Shown: one piece after another, positions 53,590-63,752 of the stretch
Position numbering within the stretch: position 1 is the stretch's first letter
How the letters are laid out: every line of letters begins with the position of its first letter
From: Stenotrophomonas beteli
GTDB lineage: Bacteria > Pseudomonadota > Gammaproteobacteria > Xanthomonadales > Xanthomonadaceae
Direction: 5' to 3'
DNA: 64,000 nt
NCBI RefSeq assembly: GCF_001431665.1
Contig: NZ_LLXV01000044.1
Span: 1 to 64,000, forward strand
The notes under the pieces: generated by a model
What the model was told of the DNA's origin: nothing
Databases searched by the model: none
The model's input: only the letters and a program-made list of their open reading frames with translations
Translations under genes and position numbers: made by a program

Positions 53590-55749
53590 ATGACCGCTCC
53601 CACCTTCCGTACCCCGCAGCCGCAGCGGCTGTCCGTTGCCGTGCTCGTTGCACTCTGTGCGCTGGCCCCGGCCGCCTTCGCCGAAACCGCCGCCGATCCG
53701 ACCACCCTCGACAAGGTAGTGGTAAAGGGCGAGCGTGCCGAAGGCTACTCGGTGCGCCGTACTTCGGCCGGCACCCGCTTCGACCTGGCGCCGCGCGAGA
53801 TTCCGCAGTCGGTCAGCATCATCAGCCACCAGCGCATCGAAGATCAGAACCTGGACGACATCATCGACGTACTGGCCAATACCACCGGCATCACCAGCAC
53901 CCAGTCCGACAGCGAGCGCACCGAGTTCTACGCGCGTGGCTTCTACATCGACGCCTACCAGTTCGATGGCCTGCCCACGCAGATGGTGCAGAACTGGAGC
54001 TACGGTGACTCCGGCCTGGACCTGGCCCTGTACGACCGCGTGGAAGTGGTGCGCGGTGCCACCGGCCTGCTCAGCGGCGCCGGCAATCCGTCCGCATCGG
54101 TGAACCTGATCCGCAAGCATGCCGACAGCGCCGAGCTGGCCGGCAGCGTGTCGGTGAACGTGGGCAGCTGGGGGCGCACCCGCACCACGGTGGACGTGGG
54201 CAGCGCACTCAACGCCAGCGGCACCGTGCGCGGCCGCGTGATCGGCAGCTACCTGGACACCGACGGCCAGATGGACCGCTACAACCAGCGCAAGACGCTG
54301 GGCTATGCGGTGATCGATGCCGACCTGACCCCGGACACGCAGCTGAGCGTGGGCTACGACTACCAGCAGAAGCGCGCCAATGGCGCGACGTGGGGCGGTT
54401 TCCCGATGCTGTATTCAGATGGCTCGCGCACCGGCTACGACGAATCATTCAACGCCAGCCCGAACTGGACCTACTGGGACACCACCAGCAAGCGCGCCTT
54501 CGCCACCCTGCAGCACGCCTTCAGCAATGGCTGGAAGTTCAAGGTCGGCGCCACCCACGACGAGACCAAGGCCGACGACAAGCTGTTCTACCCGGCATAC
54601 AACGACTGGACAACGGGCGAATCGAACTTCGACAGGGCCACCGGCGCGGGCATTTCGCCATCCGCGGGCTTCTACAACACCGAGCGCAAGGTCACCGGTG
54701 TTGATGGCTACATTGACGGCCCGTTCCAGCTGTTCGGCCGCGAACACCAGTTCATGGCCGGCCTGAGCTACAACAAGCGCGACTACGCCAACTACGGCGA
54801 CTATCAGGTCGGCGGCACCGGCCAGCGCTGGGACCCGTTCGCCAGCTACCTGGACTGGACGGGCAACATCAGCGAGCCGAACTGGAACCCGCTGGCACTG
54901 GCCAGCGAGGGCACCATCACCCAGAAGGCCGGCTACGCGGCCGCACGCCTGTCACTGGCCGACCCGCTGAAGCTGATCATCGGCGCACGCTACACCGACT
55001 GGAAGAGCGAAGGCGAAGGCGCCGACCGCGCGCACAAGGTCACCACGCCGTATGCCGGGCTGGTGTTCGATATCAACGACACCTACTCGGCCTACGCCAG
55101 CTACACCGAGATCTTCCAGCCGCAGACGCTGAAGGACCGCAACGGCAGCTACCTCGATCCGGTCGACGGCAAGAGCTACGAAGTGGGCATCAAGGGCGCG
55201 TGGTTCGACAACCGCCTGAATGCCTCGCTGGCGGTGTTCCGCATCGAGCAGGACAACGTCGGCCAGGCCACCGGTGAACCCGTGCAGGGCAGCCAGAACG
55301 AGTTCGCCTACCGCGCCGCGCGTGGCACGGTCAGCCGTGGCTTCGAGTTCGAAGTGAACGGCGAACTGGCCCCGGGCTGGAATGCGACCTTCGGTGCTTC
55401 GCGCTATGTGGCCAAGGACATCAACGACGCCGACATCAACACCAACCTGCCGCAGACCGCGTTGAAGCTGTTCACCAGCTACACCCCGCAGTCGCTGCAG
55501 GCACTGACTGTCGGCGGCGGTGCCAACTGGCAGAACCGAATCTACTACGCAGTGCCGGCCTATGGCCGCATCGAGCAGAGCGGCTATGCGCTGGTCAGCG
55601 CCTTCGTGCGCTACCGCATCTCGCCGGAGTTCAGCGTGCAGGCCAACCTCAACAACCTGCTGGACAAGCAGTACCTGTCGCAGATCAACGGCTACGGCGC
55701 GTTCGGTGATGGCCGCAATGGCTCGCTGACCTTCACCTGGGCGTTCTGA
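53590..55749 (+). CDS. TonB-dependent siderophore receptor
   Basis: 719 aa. A signal peptide (LVALCALAPAAFA-ET), a TonB-box region near LDKVVVKG, and the plug domain with APREIPQSVSIISHQRIEDQ, NTTGITSTQSDSERTEFYARGF and NLIRK fit the FpvA/FhuE siderophore group. The barrel closes in Phe (GSLTFTWAF). It imports a ferric siderophore. A possible Fur box is upstream; no siderophore synthesis genes are in the window. ATG 53590 is chosen over a codon 36 bp upstream with a poorer signal peptide. Confidence 0.92.
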   Translation: MTAPTFRTPQPQRLSVAVLVALCALAPAAFAETAADPTTLDKVVVKGERAEGYSVRRTSAGTRFDLAPREIPQSVSIISHQRIEDQNLDDIIDVLANTTGITSTQSDSERTEFYARGFYIDAYQFDGLPTQMVQNWSYGDSGLDLALYDRVEVVRGATGLLSGAGNPSASVNLIRKHADSAELAGSVSVNVGSWGRTRTTVDVGSALNASGTVRGRVIGSYLDTDGQMDRYNQRKTLGYAVIDADLTPDTQLSVGYDYQQKRANGATWGGFPMLYSDGSRTGYDESFNASPNWTYWDTTSKRAFATLQHAFSNGWKFKVGATHDETKADDKLFYPAYNDWTTGESNFDRATGAGISPSAGFYNTERKVTGVDGYIDGPFQLFGREHQFMAGLSYNKRDYANYGDYQVGGTGQRWDPFASYLDWTGNISEPNWNPLALASEGTITQKAGYAAARLSLADPLKLIIGARYTDWKSEGEGADRAHKVTTPYAGLVFDINDTYSAYASYTEIFQPQTLKDRNGSYLDPVDGKSYEVGIKGAWFDNRLNASLAVFRIEQDNVGQATGEPVQGSQNEFAYRAARGTVSRGFEFEVNGELAPGWNATFGASRYVAKDINDADINTNLPQTALKLFTSYTPQSLQALTVGGGANWQNRIYYAVPAYGRIEQSGYALVSAFVRYRISPEFSVQANLNNLLDKQYLSQINGYGAFGDGRNGSLTFTWAF

Positions 55750-55779
55750 TCAGACGCGGGGTTCGCACGCCCCGCACCT

Positions 55780-55836
55780 GTAGAGCCGAGCCCATGCTCG
55801 GCTCAGAGAATCAGCCGAGCGCGGGCTCGGCTCTAC
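55780..55836. repeat. inverted pair of GTAG-type (SMAG-like) palindromes
   Basis: GTAGAGCCGAGCCCATGCTC at 55780 facing AGCCGAGCGCGGGCTCGGC ending CTAC at 55836, between two convergent receptor genes. A small GC hairpin (GCGGGG/CCCCGC, 55756-55775) precedes it. Confidence 0.85.
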
Positions 55837-55881
55837 ACCCGCAAGGCAGCGCCGGAACTGACCGGCGCTGCCACCGTCACA

Positions 55882-58743
55882 TCAGAACCGCAGATCCGCG
55901 CGCAGGTACCAGTAACGGCCACGCGGGATGTCGTAGGTCGAAGCGTCGTAGCCGTTCAACGAGCACGACAGGCAGATCGGCGGATCCTTGTCGAACACGT
56001 TGTTCAGGCCGGCGCTCAACTGCAGCCCCTTCATCCAGTCGATCTTGTAGCCCACCTGCAGGTCGTGGAAGGTGGTGGCCGACAACGTATTGGTGCCGGC
56101 AGCCTGGTTGCTGCACACCGGGAAGGCTGCGGCATCACCGCAGTTCTCGGTCAGCTCGGAGATGTGGCGCACCGTCCAGTTGGCACTCCAGCGGTCCAGT
56201 GTCCAGGCGATGCTGGCGTTGCTCGTCCATTCCGGAATCGAACTGTCCGCCACTTCCACGCCCGGCTTCTGCGGCTGCTTCTGCCCGGCCGCGCCGGTGG
56301 CTTCGTAACGACCGACGAAGGTGTTCTTCCAGCCCAGCTTGAACTGGCCGATCGAGCTCTGCGGCAGTGTCCAGAACAGGTCCACGTCCCAGCCATCGGT
56401 CTTGATCGAACCGAGATTGGTCAGGCGGTTGTTGAAGCTGCTGACCGCACCGGTGCTGGCGCGGGTGATGCCGTCGCAATAGACCGGGTCAAGCGTGTCC
56501 ACGCACAGATCCAATTGGGTCTGCGCGTTGATGGCCTGGATCGCACCATCGATGGCGTGGCGGTAGAAGGTCACTTCAACGTCGAAGCGCTCCGACCACG
56601 AGGTATTGTTGCCAAACCAAGGGCTCCACACAAAGCCAGCGCTGAAGCTGCGCGAGCGTTCCGGTTCCAGGTCGCGGTTGCCGCCGGTGGTCACCGAAAT
56701 CTGCGAGTTGGCCTGCTGGAAGCCAGCCGGCACACCCAGCGCGGCGCAGTTGGCGGCGCTGCCGCGCGGCGGCGTACCGCCCAGGCCCACCGAGCACGGA
56801 TCGAACAGCTGCAGGTCGGCACGCGCGGCCGAACCGTACAGTTCACCGATCGACGGTGCGCGGAAGCCTTCGGCGTAGGTGGTGCGCAGCACGAAGTCGT
56901 CGGTCACCTGCCAGCGCAGGCCGTACTTGGGGGTGAACTCGCCACCAAACGTGGAGTAGTCCGAGTAGCGGCCGGCCAGGCTCAGGTCCAGCTTCTTGCC
57001 CAGTGCGGAATCGGCGAAGATCGGCACACTCAGCTCCAGGTACGCCTCGTTGACGTCATACGAGCCGGAGGTCGGCTGCGACGGCACGCCGTTGTAGTGG
57101 CCGATCACGGTCAGCGGATCCGGCTGGTACCAGCCCTTGTACTTTCGATACTCGTAGCCGCTGGCGAACGACACCGGGCCGGCCGGCAGGCTGAACAGGT
57201 CGCTGGACAGGTTGGCGGTGAACAGGCTCAGTTCGTTCTGGCTGCGGTCGCGCACCACCGGCTGGATCCACTTCAGCATGTCCGGGGTGATCGAGCCGGC
57301 GCCGCCGAAGATGTTCAGCGGCACGCAGCCCGGCGTCGCCGCACACACCGCCGGATCACCCAGGGCCATGTTGACGTTGTAGATGTTGTAGCTGCCGTAG
57401 TTGGTCTGTTCGGCCTTGTTCTTGCTGTACATGCCGTTGACATCCCAGTACCAGCTGCGGTCGGCGGCATGGAAGTTGCCGACCAGGCCGGTGGCCACGT
57501 AGGTGGTGTTGACCTCCTGCTTGAACACGCGCGCGCCACCTTCCACCGGCCGGCGCCCGATCAGGCTCATGTTGTCGCCGGACACCAGATCGAAGCCGAA
57601 CGGGTTGTACGGGTTCAGGCGCGAGACCACGATGTTGTCGGCCAGCGGATTGCCGGTGGCGCCGTCAGGACCGAAGAACAGCGGCTCCGGACCGGCCTGG
57701 TTGGTCGACTCGCGGCGGTTGCCCAGCGCCTTGATGTACCACTGCACGTTGTCGGTGATGTCGAAGCGGAACTGGCCGAACAGGCCCTTACGCTCCGAGG
57801 GCGTCAGCACCATGTTGTATTCGGCGAAATTGAAACGGTCGGCGCTGGTGAAGCAATGATAGTCATCGGTGCGAGCGCAGCCGGCACTGCCGTCGTAGCG
57901 CGGGTTGCTCACGCCGGTATTGGGCACGATGTTCTGTACCGCACCGGTGTTCGGATCGGTGAACATGAAGCGGCCCTGCGGGATGCCGCCGCTGCCGAAC
58001 GCCAGGCCGGTGCCGGGAATCGGGAAGCGCGACTGCTCGCGGTCGCGGGCGAACACCGGGTCCTGCTTGGTCCAGCTGGCACCGAGGAACAGGCTGTAGC
58101 GGTCGCCGCTGGTGCCCCAGGCCAGGTCCACGCCCTTCTGCGTGCCATCGCCTTTGCTGTACTCGCCGTAGTTCAACGTGACCTGGCCACCATCGAACTC
58201 GCGGCGGGTGATGATATTGACCACGCCGGCGATGGCATCGGAGCCATACAGCGACGATGCGCCGTCCTCCAGCACTTCGATGCGTTCGACGATCGCCAGC
58301 GGAATGGTGTTCAGATCGGTGGCCGCGCCGACGCCCGACGCCGAGGACTCGTTGACCCAGCGGATGCCATCGACCAGCACCAGCACGCGCTTGGCCCCGA
58401 GATGACGCAGGTCGACCTGGGCCGAACCGGCGCCCACGCCGCTGCCGTCAGGCGGGAAACCGAAGTTGCCGGACGAATTGAACTTGGCGTTGAGCGCCGA
58501 GCCGGAACCGGTGAGCTGCTGCAGCACCTCGCCGATCGAACTCAGGCCGGTGCGCTCGATGTCGCCGCGGGTCAGGGTCTGGATCGGCACCTGGCCTTCC
58601 ACCTCAGCACGCTTGATGCGGGTGCCGGTGACTTCCACCGCGTCCAGATTGGTGGTGGATTGTGCAGCGGCACCCAACGGTGCCAGGGCCATCACGCACA
58701 GCGCAACGGCAACCGCCAACGGGCGGTGGTGCAGGTGATTCAT
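55882..58743 (-). CDS. large TonB-dependent receptor (oligosaccharide/peptide type)
   Basis: 953 aa. A signal peptide ([17 protein letters not shown]), then [13 protein letters not shown] (TonB box and linker), the plug with [20 protein letters not shown] and [38 protein letters not shown], and a very long barrel ending [13 protein letters not shown]. The LRHLG...RVLVLVDG pattern belongs to the big TonB receptors of Xanthomonads that import plant or bacterial oligosaccharides or peptides. The ATG is at 58743. An unusual perfect dyad lies about 125 bp upstream. Confidence 0.93.
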   Translation of the reverse strand: MNHLHHRPLAVAVALCVMALAPLGAAAQSTTNLDAVEVTGTRIKRAEVEGQVPIQTLTRGDIERTGLSSIGEVLQQLTGSGSALNAKFNSSGNFGFPPDGSGVGAGSAQVDLRHLGAKRVLVLVDGIRWVNESSASGVGAATDLNTIPLAIVERIEVLEDGASSLYGSDAIAGVVNIITRREFDGGQVTLNYGEYSKGDGTQKGVDLAWGTSGDRYSLFLGASWTKQDPVFARDREQSRFPIPGTGLAFGSGGIPQGRFMFTDPNTGAVQNIVPNTGVSNPRYDGSAGCARTDDYHCFTSADRFNFAEYNMVLTPSERKGLFGQFRFDITDNVQWYIKALGNRRESTNQAGPEPLFFGPDGATGNPLADNIVVSRLNPYNPFGFDLVSGDNMSLIGRRPVEGGARVFKQEVNTTYVATGLVGNFHAADRSWYWDVNGMYSKNKAEQTNYGSYNIYNVNMALGDPAVCAATPGCVPLNIFGGAGSITPDMLKWIQPVVRDRSQNELSLFTANLSSDLFSLPAGPVSFASGYEYRKYKGWYQPDPLTVIGHYNGVPSQPTSGSYDVNEAYLELSVPIFADSALGKKLDLSLAGRYSDYSTFGGEFTPKYGLRWQVTDDFVLRTTYAEGFRAPSIGELYGSAARADLQLFDPCSVGLGGTPPRGSAANCAALGVPAGFQQANSQISVTTGGNRDLEPERSRSFSAGFVWSPWFGNNTSWSERFDVEVTFYRHAIDGAIQAINAQTQLDLCVDTLDPVYCDGITRASTGAVSSFNNRLTNLGSIKTDGWDVDLFWTLPQSSIGQFKLGWKNTFVGRYEATGAAGQKQPQKPGVEVADSSIPEWTSNASIAWTLDRWSANWTVRHISELTENCGDAAAFPVCSNQAAGTNTLSATTFHDLQVGYKIDWMKGLQLSAGLNNVFDKDPPICLSCSLNGYDASTYDIPRGRYWYLRADLRF

Positions 58744-58867
58744 TCGCTCTCTCTCCAAAGGAATGTCGGGACATGGGCCGTCGCGCTCCCCCCTGCAAGG
58801 CGGCAGCGTCTCCTTTGTAAACAAGCGGTAAAAATCACGGCGTGATGACGAACACTCTTTCACGCGG

Positions 58868-58900
58868 ATTTGACGCAATTAAAGGCTGATTGCGTCAAAT
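58868..58900. promoter_or_regulatory. 12-bp perfect inverted repeat upstream of the large TonB receptor
   Basis: ATTTGACGCAAT, 9-nt spacer, ATTGCGTCAAAT, without a T run. The block GCAATTAAAG occurs twice (in the dyad and again near 58905). It resembles a binding site for a dimeric regulator of the receptor gene. The rest of the 311-bp gap 58744-59054 shows only the hairpin listed next. Confidence 0.55.
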
Positions 58901-59018
58901 GAGTGCAATTAAAGACCGGACGGTACTGTTCATTGGAAGCGAGCTTGATGCCGGCTGCGACAACCCGCGCCGAGTTCTGCCGCATTTGAATAAAAGGTCT
59001 TGCCGCGCGCACCGCAAC

Positions 59019-59043
59019 GGCGGCCCGCTGAACGCGGGCCGCC
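59019..59043 (-). terminator. GC-rich hairpin after exbD, possible terminator
   Basis: GGCGGCCCGC, TGAAC, GCGGGCCGCC: 10-bp perfect stem 12 bp beyond the exbD stop on the minus strand. There is no clear U run, so termination strength is uncertain. Confidence 0.5.
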
Positions 59044-59054
59044 GGCAGTGAGCC

Positions 59055-59462
59055 CTACCGTACGAACGCAATGCGCTCCATACCGGTGGCCTCGGCGGCG
59101 GCCAGGATCCGCGCCATGCCTTCGTACTCGGCCAACGGATCGGTGGCGATGCGCAGTTCCGGCAGATTGCCGGCGTGTTCGCGCCCCTGTGCCTGCAGGC
59201 GCGCCTGCAGCGCGTTGAAGGACAGCGGCTGGCCGTTCCAGCTGAGCTGGCTGGATGCATCCAGGCGCAGCTCGATCGGCGGCGGCGGTTCAGGACGATC
59301 CACCACACGATCGGTGGCCTGTGGCAACTGCACGGCAATCGGCCGGGCCACGATTGGCGCGGTCACGATGAAGATGATCAACAGCACCAGCATCACATCC
59401 ACCAGTGGCGTGACATTGATGTCCGCCAGTGGGCCGCTTCTTCCTGCGCTACTGAACGCCAT
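59055..59462 (-). CDS. exbD: biopolymer transport protein ExbD
   Basis: 135 aa. One N-terminal transmembrane helix (VDVMLVLLIIFIVTAPIV) carries the conserved Asp of ADINVTPLVDVML, the proton-conducting residue of ExbD/TolR, followed by a periplasmic domain. Works with ExbB to energise TonB. No exbB or tonB gene adjoins it, so it is a solitary copy, and it lies beside a large TonB receptor on the same strand. ATG 59462 gives the full conserved start. Confidence 0.9.
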   Translation of the reverse strand: MAFSSAGRSGPLADINVTPLVDVMLVLLIIFIVTAPIVARPIAVQLPQATDRVVDRPEPPPPIELRLDASSQLSWNGQPLSFNALQARLQAQGREHAGNLPELRIATDPLAEYEGMARILAAAEATGMERIAFVR

Positions 59463-59624
59463 GTGCCGCTCCCTGCAGCCGGGCGGTTCGCCCAAGCCCG
59501 ACGTTACGACGGGCGGCCGGGCCCGCGGCAGCGGTGCTGCAGCGTCATTCAGCTGTCGTTGCCGGCGCCGCGCGTGCACACGATGCGAAACTGAATTCAG
59601 CCAACGCCCGCTATGCTCAGCGCC

Positions 59625-61598
59625 ATGACCCGACGCACTTCGACCGCCCTGTCCCTGCTGCCCTTGGCCACCACGCTGCTGATCGGCTGCGCCAATGCCC
59701 AGTCCCTCGACGCCCAGAACGCGCAACTGAAGGCCGCCATCGCCGCCGCCGAACGTGGCCAGTTCGATCCCAGCCAGGCTGCCGCGCTCAGCCGCCATCC
59801 GGCCTATGGCTGGCTGGAGTATGCCAACCTGCGCCGCAACATCGACACAGTCGATCGCGCGCAGGCGCAGGCGTTCCTGAAGCGCTACGACGGCCAGGCC
59901 GTGGCCAGCACCTTCCGCAGCGTGTGGCTGCCCTCGCTCGCCCGCCGCCAGGACTGGCCCACGCTGCTGGCCAACTGGGCGCCCACCGACAACGTCGGCC
60001 TGCGCTGCGCGCAGCTCACGGCCCGCCAGGTGACCGGCAAGGTCGATCCTCAATGGATCAGCGAGGCACAGGACCTGTGGCGCAAGAACGGCAAGTCGCT
60101 GCCCGATGGTTGCGACGCGGTGTTCGCCGTGCTGCAGGCGCAGGGCGGCCTGAGCGATGCCCTGCGTTGGGAGCGCATCGATGCCGCCGCCGACGCACAG
60201 CAACCGGCGGTGATGCGCAGCGCCGCGCTCGGCCTGCCCGCTGCCGAGCTGGCCCAGGCCAACAGCTACGCCGCCTTCGTCGACACGCCCAATGCCAGCG
60301 CACTGAACTGGCCGCGTACCGAGCGCAGCCGGCGCATCGCCACCGATGGCCTGGAAAAGCTGGCCAAGGCCGACCCCGGCGCCACCGAACAGCAGCTGCC
60401 GCAGTACGCGCAGGCACTGGGCCTGAGCGCCGAGCAGCAGGGCCAGGTGCGCTACCAGATCGCACTGTGGACAGTGGCTTCCTACCTGCCCGACTCGGCG
60501 CGCCGCCTCAACGCGGTGCCGGAATCGGCCTACGACGAGCGCCTGCACGAATGGCGCGTGCGCGAAGCAATGTCGCGCGGCGATTGGCCAGCGGCGCTGA
60601 CCGCGATCCGCAAGATGGGCAGCAAGCAGCGCAGCGATTCGCGCTGGGCCTATTTCGAAGGCCGCATGCTGGAAAAAACCGGCCAGGCACAGCAGGCCCA
60701 GCCGCTGTTCCGGGATGCCGCACGCGCCCCGACCTTCCACGGTTTCCTGGCCGCCGACAAGCTGCAGCAGGGTTACACCCTGTGCCCCTGGAAGCCCAAC
60801 GACAGCGCGCAGGCGCAGGCCGCGATCGCGCGCGATCCGGCCATCCAGCGGGCGATGGCGCTGTATCAGATCGACCGCACCGGCTGGGCCGTGGCCGAAT
60901 GGAACAGCGCGCTGTCGCGCTTCGATGACACCCAGCGCCGCCTTGCCGTGCGCGTGGCGCAGGACAACGGCTGGTTCGACCGCGCGGTGTTCGCACTGGG
61001 CAAGCAGCCGCAGGAACAGCGCCTGTACGACCTGCGCTTCCCGCTGCACCACGACGCCACCATCCGCCGCGAAGCCGCACGCAATGCGCTCGACCCGGCC
61101 TGGGTGGCCGCCGAGATCCGCGCCGAGAGCACCTTTACCCCACGCGCGCGCTCGCCTGCCAATGCGATGGGCCTGATGCAGGTGCTGCCGGCCACCGGCG
61201 CCGACGTGGCCAAGTCGATCGGCCTGACCGGCTACGGCGGCGCCGACAGCCTGTACGACCCGGACACCAACATCGCCATCGGCACCGCCTACCTGCGCCA
61301 GTTGATGAACAAGTACGACGGCCTGCCCTACGTGACCATCGCCGCCTACAACGCCGGCCCGACCCCGACCGCACGGTGGCAGAGCCAGCGCCCGGGCTAT
61401 GACCCGGACCTGTGGATCGAGACCATCAGCTACAAGGAAACCCGCGAGTACGTCGCCCGCGTGCTGGCCTTCAGCGTGATCTACGACTGGCGCCTCAATG
61501 GCGATGCCCTGCCGCTGAGTGACCGCCTGATGGGCCGCCTGGTCGACAAGCGCAAGAACTTCAGCTGCGCCGCCAACGCCGACCAGGGCGGGGATTGA
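59625..61598 (+). CDS. slt: soluble lytic murein transglycosylase Slt
   Basis: 657 aa from ATG 59625 (an ATG at 59613 is possible). N-terminal signal, then a long superhelical alpha domain, and the C-terminal SLT domain: [23 protein letters not shown] holds the catalytic Glu (AEIRAES split), then [22 protein letters not shown], and [14 protein letters not shown]. It cleaves glycan strands making 1,6-anhydro ends. The lipobox-like LLIGC suggests it could be a lipoprotein. It is transcribed away from exbD. Confidence 0.92.
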   Translation: MTRRTSTALSLLPLATTLLIGCANAQSLDAQNAQLKAAIAAAERGQFDPSQAAALSRHPAYGWLEYANLRRNIDTVDRAQAQAFLKRYDGQAVASTFRSVWLPSLARRQDWPTLLANWAPTDNVGLRCAQLTARQVTGKVDPQWISEAQDLWRKNGKSLPDGCDAVFAVLQAQGGLSDALRWERIDAAADAQQPAVMRSAALGLPAAELAQANSYAAFVDTPNASALNWPRTERSRRIATDGLEKLAKADPGATEQQLPQYAQALGLSAEQQGQVRYQIALWTVASYLPDSARRLNAVPESAYDERLHEWRVREAMSRGDWPAALTAIRKMGSKQRSDSRWAYFEGRMLEKTGQAQQAQPLFRDAARAPTFHGFLAADKLQQGYTLCPWKPNDSAQAQAAIARDPAIQRAMALYQIDRTGWAVAEWNSALSRFDDTQRRLAVRVAQDNGWFDRAVFALGKQPQEQRLYDLRFPLHHDATIRREAARNALDPAWVAAEIRAESTFTPRARSPANAMGLMQVLPATGADVAKSIGLTGYGGADSLYDPDTNIAIGTAYLRQLMNKYDGLPYVTIAAYNAGPTPTARWQSQRPGYDPDLWIETISYKETREYVARVLAFSVIYDWRLNGDALPLSDRLMGRLVDKRKNFSCAANADQGGD

Positions 61599-61609
61599 TC
61601 GCCAATCCT

Positions 61610-61637
61610 GTAGAGCCGAGCATGGGCTCGGCTCTAC
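61610..61637. repeat. compact GTAG-type (SMAG-like) palindrome
   Basis: GTAGAGCCGAGC, ATGG-type loop, GCTCGGCTCTAC: the two GTAG ends are complementary, so the element is symmetric. It lies between slt and cca. Confidence 0.8.
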
Positions 61638-61663
61638 AGGACCGGCGTGCGATGATCCTGCCC

Positions 61664-62884
61664 ATGAAGATCTATCTTGTCGGCGGCGCCGTGCGTGACC
61701 GCCTGCTGCAGCGACCTGCCGGCGACCACGACTGGGTGGTGGTCGGCGCCACGCCCGCGCAGATGGAGGCGCTGGGTTACACCGCCGTGGGCCGCGACTT
61801 TCCGGTGTTCCTGCACCCGAAGACCGGTGAGGAATACGCACTGGCGCGCACCGAGCGCAAGTCCGGCCGCGGCTATCGCGGCTTCGTGGTCGATGCCGAT
61901 CCAGCAGTGACGCTGGACGAGGACCTGCAGCGCCGCGACTTCACCATCAACGCCATTGCCTGCGACGAGGACACCGGTCACCTGGTGGACCCTTATGGCG
62001 GCGTGCGTGATATTGAACAGCGCGTGCTGCGCCATGTCGGCCCGGCGTTCGTCGAAGATCCGTTGCGCGTGCTGCGCGCAGCACGTTTCATGGCACGCTT
62101 CGCACCGCTGGGGTTCACCGTCGCGCCGGAAACCCTGGCGCTGATGCGCGAGGTCGCCGCCAGCGGTGAGCTCGATGCACTGGTGCCGGAGCGAGTGTGG
62201 CAGGAACTGCGCAAGGCGCTGGTCAGTGCACAGCCCTCGGCGTTCCTGCGCACACTGCACGACGCGCATGCGCTGGGCCCGATCCTGCCAGAGCTGGAAG
62301 CACTGTACGGCGTGCCGCAGCGTGCCGAGTTCCACCCGGAAGTCGACACCGGCATCCATCAGGAAATGGTCAGCGACATGGCCGCGAAACTGGCGCCGGG
62401 CGATGACCTGGTCGGCTTTGCCGCACTCACCCACGATCTCGGCAAGGGTCGGACGCCACCGAACGAATGGCCACGCCACGTCATGCACGAGCAACGCGGC
62501 ATCGAGCCGCTGAAGGCCCTATGCGCGCGACTGAAGGTGCCCACCGAGCACCAGCAGCTGGCCGAAGCGGTCTGCCGCGAGCATCTGAACGTGCATCGCA
62601 TCGACGAACTGCGCGATGCCACCGTGCTGGAACTGCTGGGCCGCTGTGATGCACTGCGCCGCCCGGAGCGGGTGGCGCGCATCGCACTGTGCTGCGAGGC
62701 CGACAAGCGCGGCCGGCTGGGCTTTGAAGACAGCGACTACCCGCAGGGCGAAACGCTCAAGCGCCTGCACCGGGCGGCGCTGTCGGTGCAGGCGCGGGAT
62801 CTGGACACGACGCAGCTGAAGGGCCCGGCGGTTGGAGAAGCGCTGGCCAAGGCCCGGGTGAAGGCGATTGCGGCGGCTCGGTAG
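61664..62884 (+). CDS. cca: multifunctional tRNA CCA-adding enzyme
   Basis: 406 aa. Adds CCA to tRNA 3' ends without template; also has phosphohydrolase activity. Nucleotidyltransferase head [15 protein letters not shown] with [10 protein letters not shown] (catalytic acids), [27 protein letters not shown], and the C-terminal HD domain with [13 protein letters not shown] 61664 begins the typical [11 protein letters not shown]; an ATG at 61652 is in frame. The bacterial class II enzyme with an HD domain is the gamma-proteobacterial form. Confidence 0.95.
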   Translation: MKIYLVGGAVRDRLLQRPAGDHDWVVVGATPAQMEALGYTAVGRDFPVFLHPKTGEEYALARTERKSGRGYRGFVVDADPAVTLDEDLQRRDFTINAIACDEDTGHLVDPYGGVRDIEQRVLRHVGPAFVEDPLRVLRAARFMARFAPLGFTVAPETLALMREVAASGELDALVPERVWQELRKALVSAQPSAFLRTLHDAHALGPILPELEALYGVPQRAEFHPEVDTGIHQEMVSDMAAKLAPGDDLVGFAALTHDLGKGRTPPNEWPRHVMHEQRGIEPLKALCARLKVPTEHQQLAEAVCREHLNVHRIDELRDATVLELLGRCDALRRPERVARIALCCEADKRGRLGFEDSDYPQGETLKRLHRAALSVQARDLDTTQLKGPAVGEALAKARVKAIAAAR

Positions 62885-62929
62885 GGATGTACGGTTTGCT
62901 TACGGCAGTGCGGTGTCAGCAGCTGTTGT

Positions 62930-63676
62930 TCAGTACCTGAAGTAGGTGTCGCCCAAGGCGGGGTGGTCGCCCGGCTGACGCTTCTGCTTGGTGATACGCC
63001 TCAGATTGATGCGTTTTGCATTGGGCCAACCCAGCGTTTCGAATATCGCATCTGCCATCTTTGCGAACCGCGTGAAATGGCGGCCAGTTCTGAATCCAAG
63101 GTAGAGGCAAACCAGAACGCATATCAAGTACGCATCCGCGACCATCTCCAGGGGTGCCAGTCCGTCTCCTGTGAGAGCGTTGATCAGGAAAAACCCGATG
63201 TAGATCATGTACAAGGGTACAGATAGAGCCAGCGAGTACCTGGCCACCGCGATCCAGTGGGCCCAGCTACCTGAACTGACATACGGATAAGAGACGATGA
63301 GTCTCTTCTGCTCATCGAGCACAGACAAGGCAATGAAGTTCCCCGCCTTGTCGCGACGCCCGACCACCCGCACGGAGTCGCCCTCTTTGAAGGGCCAATT
63401 CCAGAACAGCCCCTTCACCAGCATTTCGCCAAACCGGAATTCAACTCTCGTGGCGGGCTCTTTCGTTTCCTCATTGGACATCATCGCCATGCCAGCGGCG
63501 GGACCGCTGAGGCCCAGCGCGGCGGCAACGGCGCCCGTGGCCGCCATCTTTTCGCGATCACCACCGCGCCAGAAGACGTTCTGCACCACGTGTCTGACCC
63601 GTAGGTTGGAAATGATGCCGGCATCTGTTTCGAACAGCACTTTGCCAGGTGTCCGCACTCGACTCTGGGTACTCAC
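62930..63676 (-). CDS. membrane protein of unknown function, first of two tandem paralogs
   Basis: 248 aa from a GTG at 63676 after GCGGAG. Likely layout: an N-terminal beta-rich part (VRTPGKVLFETDAGIISNLRV, VQNVFWRGGD), a hydrophobic Ala/Gly stretch (GAVAAALGLSGPAAGMA), a beta domain (FKEGDSVRVVGRRDKAGNF), then two membrane helices (LALSVPLYMIYIGFFLINAL and AYLICVLVCLYLGF) and a basic tail ending in GDTYFRY. I recognise no certain family. Similar proteins in this group have been annotated as putative type VI secretion effectors, which I cannot confirm. GC content is lower than the window average. Confidence 0.75.
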   Translation of the reverse strand: MSTQSRVRTPGKVLFETDAGIISNLRVRHVVQNVFWRGGDREKMAATGAVAAALGLSGPAAGMAMMSNEETKEPATRVEFRFGEMLVKGLFWNWPFKEGDSVRVVGRRDKAGNFIALSVLDEQKRLIVSYPYVSSGSWAHWIAVARYSLALSVPLYMIYIGFFLINALTGDGLAPLEMVADAYLICVLVCLYLGFRTGRHFTRFAKMADAIFETLGWPNAKRINLRRITKQKRQPGDHPALGDTYFRY

Positions 63677-63752
63677 TACAATCTCCGCAAGGCACAGGCC
63701 GACCACAGGCAGATAGCGATCTGCCGCCAGTGGTTTCTAAGACCACGCACGT

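Noticed and set aside
59055..61841. Treating exbD as a 928-aa fusion protein
   Set aside because: The upstream part of the frame is antisense to slt; only the final 135 codons form ExbD.
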